NCBI RefSeq assembly: GCF_025118155.1
Contig: NW_026251401.1
Span: forward strand, 248,001 to 312,000
Source of the DNA: Cokeromyces recurvatus
Taxonomy: Eukaryota; Mucoromycota; Mucoromycetes; Mucorales; Mucoraceae
DNA length: 64,000 nt
Direction: 5' to 3'
A program made the translations under genes and the position numbers. Under the pieces are notes generated by a model. The model was not told where the DNA came from. It made no database searches and saw only the letters and a program-made list of their open reading frames with translations. Of the stretch, positions 58,438 through 64,000 are shown piece after piece (position 1 is the stretch's first letter; each line of letters opens with the position of its first letter).

Positions 58438-60178
58438 GAAAAAAAATTTTGTATATTAATTCTTCAAGTTTAGGGTGGTATTAATGCTGCTCTCGGTAAT
58501 ATGACAGAAGATGATTGGAGATGGCATATGTATGATACTGTAAAAGGTTCTGACTGGCTTGGTGATCAGGATGCTATTCATTATATGTGTCGTGAAGCTC
58601 CTCATACAGTTATTGAACTTGAAAATTATGGTGTTCCCTTCTCAAGAACTCCTGAAGGAAAAATCTATCAACGTGCTTTTGGTGGTCAAAGTTTAAAGTT
58701 TGGTAAAGGTGGTCAAGCTTATCGTTGTGCTGCTGTAGCTGATCGTACAGGTCATGCTATCCTTCACACTCTTTATGGTCAATCTTTACGTCACAACACA
58801 AATTATTTTATCGAATATTTTGCTCTTGATTTGATCATGGAAGATGGTGAATGTAAGGGTGTTGTTGCATTGAATATGGAAGATGGTACTATTCATCGTT
58901 TCAGATCTCATAAGACTGTCCTTGCCACAGGTGGTTATGGTCGTGCTTACTTCTCTTGTACTTCAGCTCATACCTGTACTGGTGATGGTAACGCTATGGT
59001 CGCTCGTGCTGGTCTCCCTCTTCAAGATCTTGAATTTGTTCAATTCCATCCTACTGGTATTTATGGTTCAGGTTGTCTTATTACTGAAGGTTCTCGTGGT
59101 GAAGGGGGTTATCTCGTCAATTCTGCTGGTGAACGTTTCATGGAGCGTTATGCCCCAACTGCTAAAGACTTGGCTTCTCGTGATGTCGTTTCTCGTGCTA
59201 TGACTTTGGAAATCAAAGCAGGTCGTGGTGTAGGTCCCGAAAAGGATCACATTCATCTTCAACTCCATCACTTGCCTCCTTCTGTCTTGCATGAACGTTT
59301 GCCTGGTATCTCAGAGACTGCTGCTATTTTCGCTGGTGTAGATGTGACTAAGGAGCCTATTCCTGTCTTGCCTACTGTCCATTATAATATGGGCGGTATT
59401 CCTACTCGTTATACAGGTGAGGTGCTCAAGGTCAATGAGAAGGGTGAAGATGAAGTTGTGCCTGGCCTCTATGCTGCTGGTGAAGCTGCTTGTGTCTCCG
59501 TTCATGGTGCTAATCGTCTTGGTGCTAACTCTCTCTTGGATATTGTTGTCTTTGGTCGTGCCGTTGCTCATCATATTGCTGATAATCTCGAACCAAATAC
59601 GCCTTTGAAACCCTTCGCTGCCGATGCTGGTGCTAATACAATTGCTAATTTGGATAAACTTAGAAATGCTACTGGTCCTAAACGTACTGCTGATATTCGT
59701 CTTAATATGCAAAAGGTAATGCAATCTGATGCTGCTGTCTTTAGAACACAAGAAACTCTTGATGAAGGTAAAAAAAAAAAAAAAAGTCCAAAGTAAATTG
59801 ATAAATAATTCTCTTATATACATATATAAATATATAGGTGTTACTAAGATTGATAAAGTTTGGGAATCCTTCAGAGACGTTGGTGTTACTGATCGTGGTA
59901 TGATTTGGAATACTGATTTATGTGAAACTCTTGAACTTCAAAATTTATTGACTTGTGCTTCTCAAACAATGCATGCCGCTGCTGTTCGTACTGAATCTCG
60001 TGGTGCTCATGCTCGTGATGATTATCCTGATCGTGATGATGCAAATTGGATGAAGCATACACTTTCATGGCAAAATCAAGAGACAGGTGAAGTTTCTCTT
60101 AAATATCGTTCTGTTACTGCAACAACGCTTGATGAAAATGAATGTAAGGCTGTTCCTCCTTTCGCTCGTGTCTATTAA
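57849..60178 (+). CDS. SDH1: Succinate dehydrogenase flavoprotein subunit, mitochondrial
   Basis: Six exons by my reading (57849-57884, 57954-57966, 58060-58157, 58236-58403, 58474-59767, 59838-60178), 649 residues. The N-terminus is a mitochondrial presequence ([12 protein letters not shown], then [15 protein letters not shown]). FAD binding: [20 protein letters not shown]; the covalent FAD histidine is in [17 protein letters not shown], split by an intron. Active-site segments [20 protein letters not shown] and SRDVVSRAM are intact, and the C-terminal helix ([20 protein letters not shown]) is typical. The enzyme oxidises succinate to fumarate in complex II at the inner membrane. The 13-nt second exon is the least certain call: it keeps the frame and has a GTAAGT donor, but a longer alternative exon exists. 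Codon use is more biased than in neighbours, fitting high expression. Confidence 0.93.
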
Positions 60179-60549
60179 ATAGATATAACACAACTACTTT
60201 GTTTTCATTCTATATTATTATATATTTCTATTCAAGAAAGAGAGAGAGAGAGAGAGAGAGAGCTCTTCTTTTCTCCCTCCCTCCCTCTTTCCCTTCCTCT
60301 CTTCATCTCTTCTTTTCCCCTCCCTCCCTCTCTCTATCTCTTTTTTCTTCTTTTAATTAAGGCCAACATATCTTCATATATGTATATTTTAAATATTATA
60401 TGATAAAAAAAATTTTGCCAATTTGATATAATTGAAAAAAAATATATATAAGCATATTTTCTTCGTGTTATTTTAATCATCTAATAGGATATAGATGTAT
60501 ATATATACATGTAACTTTTAATAAACTAAACAAACAATATTATGATCTA
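60179..60549. other. Short region between convergent SDH1 and VPS13 3' ends
   Basis: Contains a (GA)n tract at about 60235-60262 and a C/T-rich stretch to 60350; both genes presumably terminate here. Confidence 0.5.
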
Positions 60550-61092
60550 TTATTGTTGAGGACGACGTGACGAATTATATTTGATAACTGCTTCCTCAAT
60601 CTTTTTGAAAAATTCCTCTCTATTATATTTATCTGAAATGACCAAAAAGGGTTCCCAACTTCTACTTCTCAAGTAGATGGCAATACCCGTGGGTTCACGC
60701 TTAATCGTCTGAATTTCTGTAAACGGTTCTTGCCATTCACAAACCAGTTTTCGAGTTAGTATAAGCATTAAACGATGATTCGTCAACATGGCTACACGTT
60801 CATCATTTTGTACATGACAATGTGAAAGATACGTATCATCCATGTATTTACCACCTTCAACGTCCTTAAGCCAATATTGTCCAATCGCCTCACGTGATGA
60901 ATAAGGCGTTAACGTCCCCTCGGGACTAATATATCTAGGATAACGTACTCTTTCAATCATATTTGTATCTGTTGGCGTTGTTGTTGCCCGAATGCCTTCT
61001 GTTACATTATTTGTAAAATCCAAGAATCCAATAGCAGGCTTTGTAACGGCACTAAAAAAATAAAATAAAATGTCAAATTAGGCTCTCTCTCT

Positions 61093-61145
<53 letters not shown>

Positions 61146-64000
61146 GTTAATTTCCAACCATATAATCGATCTATTTACCCAACAAGTCCTTTTCCAAAAC
61201 CTCTAAAGAATCCACCTACTCCTTCTTTTGTTGCTCCTTCCATGGGCCGTGTCTATAGAGACATGTTAATCTTTTGTTTTTCTACTTTTTATCTTTAATT
61301 ATTTTTTTGTCACTTACTACAAGGCCAGAAAATCCACTTGCAACACTATTTGCAAAAGACGTTGCTCCCTGAGTGACACCAACCAGGGCATGCTTAGGTC
61401 GATTCTTGGCCATATTCATTCGTCTACGATCTTGGTATTCTCTATCCATTGTAGCTGCTGATAATCCTTTTCCAATACTTCCTGTAAATTTCGTAAAACT
61501 ATCTGTGACTCCATATACGCTCTTTTGGATAAATCCACCAAAACCCTAAATGATGATAAACAAATTAAAAAAAAAAAATGAAACGTATTTTTATTATATA
61601 TAAAGAAATAAAATAAAATAATTTACATACCTTTGCAATACCGTAACCTAAATCCTGTGGTCTATCACTCATAATCAAACCTTGCCATGGCTCATAAAAT
61701 AATTCAGCAACACCCGAACTAAGATTGTTAAATAAACCTACAGGATTACCCAAGAAATCTGCTGAACCAAGGATACGATAGACTTGATAAATAAATTGAT
61801 CACTGTAGTGTAATAGGATACGATTAGCAAAATCACCACCACTCGCCATCACATTCTCAATAGCCAAGGCATTAAATCTTAGGGGGGCTTGATTGATATT
61901 ACCGATTGTCATGGTGAGTGCATTCAGGATATAGGCCCAAGCTGAGTCAGACTGCTGAGCGTTATTGAATGTGCTATCTTGGCCTGACCTCAAGAAGGAT
62001 AGATTAAATCGAATCGGTTGAATACTAAATACTTCAAAGTACATTTGAGCAATGTTATTCTCTGGTTTGATATCAGGGATATCAGTTGTAAATTCCCATA
62101 ATTTGCTATGTTCTTCTTCTTCCTTTTGTCCGGTTTTAGGACCTTCAATATGTATAAAATTCATAATTGCATACACAAATGATTCTTCTATTTCAATACT
62201 CATTTCTTGTAATAGTATAGAAAAATATTTAAAGTAAATAACACCATGTGAGTCATCCTTGACACGATCTAAAGCCATCTGGACAGTAGGTAATATCTGA
62301 TTCTCTTTACGATTGCCACCGTTATTAGTCAAATTGGTAGGATAAAGCAGAATGGGGAAAACGGATCCATACATTTGATTGTCAATCTGTACCCAATCAA
62401 TATTCCAACGTAATGAATGATATAAATTAGAATCCGTCAGTTTTAGATTAATACCTCTAAGGGTAGCATAAGCTATTTCCTGTAACTGTTGATTGATTAA
62501 CGAGATGCCTACTTCTTTTAATTGAATTTGGAAGATAGCGTTTATAGTCATGTCTATATCTACTGCCTCGAATCCTTCCTTAGTCACTGAATCAACAGAG
62601 GTCACTGAACTCGCTGAGCTTACGCGAGATAGATGACCTGAGGAGGAGGAGGAGGAGGAGGAGACAGGTTTGAAATGGCTTTCACTTTGGCTGAAGGGTG
62701 TCAATTCAAGTACACGTGTTGTACCAACCATCTTTGTATCAATGGACGTGATGACTTGTTTCCCATCACGCGTTGTATGACGGAAAGGTAACATACTACC
62801 AATCTCTTGTAAATTGATGCTTCGTTCTCTTCCATTAATATTCACTATAATTTTCTTATCTTTATAATCAGGTAAATCCCAAGAATAAGGAACCGTTTGT
62901 TGAGCAGGTAAACGATATCGTTTTATACGTGGATTACGAACAGGTATTGAACTATAATCATCTCTGAGACCAACGGGGTCCTCTTGATAAAATATGATAT
63001 CTTCATCGGTTTTATTCACTAGTAAATAGGGCCAATGATCTTCCTTGTTCAAGACAATGAAAATAATCGCATCTTGAATCACTGTAGTCACCCTGACCAG
63101 CGTATCTTGTTCATTAAAATTATTTGAAAGTCGAATGTGCACATCACCAATATCTTGAATATTGAATGGTGCAGACCAGGCGTTACTATAACCTTCCAGT
63201 TTGATTGTCAATTGCTTTTCATTCTGAACGCGCATATTATAAAGCGGAATTCGTTGTTTAGCTTCCAAGATATAATCTGATTTAGTTTCAGGTACACGAT
63301 AACGGATATTTTCATCCATTTGATTGCTTAATACAAACCGAGGTGTAATCGTAATCGTCTTTGTCAGCTTAAATTTACCCTGTCCTTCTTGTACATGAAT
63401 ACCAACATGGATTTCTTCTGAATGACCTTGATTTGGTAGAGCAACATCATAAACAGTACCAATAGCTTCAAAACTCAATGGTTGACTCCATTCCGTTGTA
63501 TCCACTCGAATCAATGTTCGATTACGATTATCAATATTGGGATAAGAATATAAAAATGGCTCAGGTGTAGGTCCTGGTCGACTGATGACGATATTTTCAT
63601 TAGTTGAATAAAATGCTTCAGACCAAGCAAGTTTCTCCTTGAAGCTGATTGGTAGGCCTGTCTTATTCAAGATAACATAAGGACTGAAGATACTATACTT
63701 TCTAGCTCCTCCTGAATCAGGTATATCAACTGTGTTGATGCAAATATTTAATTTACTCTTATTATCCTTGTTGACTAACTCAATTGAGTGATCAATATCC
63801 AAGTCATCTGTTCTTTTCGTACTAATGATGGCATATTCACTACGCTGATAATCCGTATCCGGCATCTCTATCCTTAAAAGTACTAAATGATTGTTTTCGA
63901 TAACATGAATTGGTGTCACGCCACCTTTACGCAGATAGGAGCTGAAGTCTTGACCAGACGTTTTATCAACAATGCGAAAATTGAAATTAAATGGCAGCAA
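60550..64000 (-). CDS. VPS13: VPS13 lipid-transfer protein, C-terminal part (5' end outside window)
   Basis: Exons, read on the minus strand: 64000-61631 (open at the window edge), 61545-61318, 61252-61179 and 61051-60550. The large exon contains repeated beta units of the adaptor-binding region (SPYVILNKTGLPISFKEKLA, WPYLLVNKTDEDIIFYQED), then the helical region (LGSADFLGNPVGLFNNLSSG). The two middle exons encode GFGGFIQKSVYGVTDSFTKF and GATKEGVGGFFRGFGKGLVG, the ATG2-like C-terminal segment. The last exon has RVRYPRYISPEGTLTPYSSR and a PH-like domain (IQTIKREPTGIAIYLRSRSW). In the family this is a bridge-like lipid channel at organelle contact sites. The four exons join in phase. A long poly-T lies in the last intron. 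No lesion seen. Confidence 0.9.
61099..61144. repeat. Poly-T, about 46 bases, in the last VPS13 intron
   Basis: Homopolymer on the plus strand (poly-A in the transcript) preceded by a CT run. Confidence 0.9.

Noticed and set aside
58883..59823. Extra ORFs overlapping SDH1 on both strands
   Set aside because: Produced by the strongly biased codon use of SDH1; no independent support.

Overview
The window reads as a nuclear contig from an AT-rich, intron-bearing early-diverging fungus, most probably Mucoromycota/Mucorales. The support is short GT-AG introns (about 40-110 bp), very frequent homopolymer T/A runs, the fungal gene set, and the mobile element types; I cannot name a species from the sequence.

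Housekeeping blocks. 1-3307 (+) is the 3' part of a TRAPPC8/Trs85 gene. 12-30 kb is gene-dense and mostly on the minus strand: a mitochondrial PPR protein, a DUF7719-like membrane protein (+), a membrane-anchored heme oxygenase, biotin protein ligase, an SH3/RA-domain protein of Bud14/Tea4 flavour, an ARID/zinc-finger RSC9-like chromatin remodeller subunit and a Pap1/Yap-type bZIP factor. 36-41.6 kb holds a secreted multicopper oxidase (+), NEDD8 (-) and a membrane-anchored GT5 (starch/glycogen synthase-like) enzyme (-). 53-64 kb holds a forkhead factor (-), an orphan coiled-coil protein (+), the succinate dehydrogenase flavoprotein (+) and the 3' part of VPS13 (-). Where a gene is split by introns I rebuilt the exons from reading frame, splice sites and family conservation.

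Mobile-element blocks. 3.4-10.8 kb contains a decayed Ty3/gypsy chromovirus, LTR fragments, a gag-like fragment, an unrecognised gene and a Tc1-type transposase relic. 29.8-35.3 kb has a short LINE tail with a target duplication and a decayed Helitron Rep-helicase. 41.7-51.8 kb is a nested island: LINE (non-LTR) fragments broken by at least four LTR families, three of them present as solo LTRs with perfect 5-bp target duplications.

The most interesting locus is 43.1-44.7 kb: a TnpB-like RuvC nuclease of the Fanzor type with one spliceosomal intron, all three RuvC acidic residues and a four-cysteine zinc motif. It has a frame change at an A9 run and a set of hairpins just after (and overlapping) the 3' end of the ORF where a guide RNA scaffold would be expected. 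Its 5' end is cut by an LTR, so this copy is probably not intact.

No tRNA, rRNA or CRISPR array was found by eye. All family assignments are from memory of conserved motifs; no database search was run.
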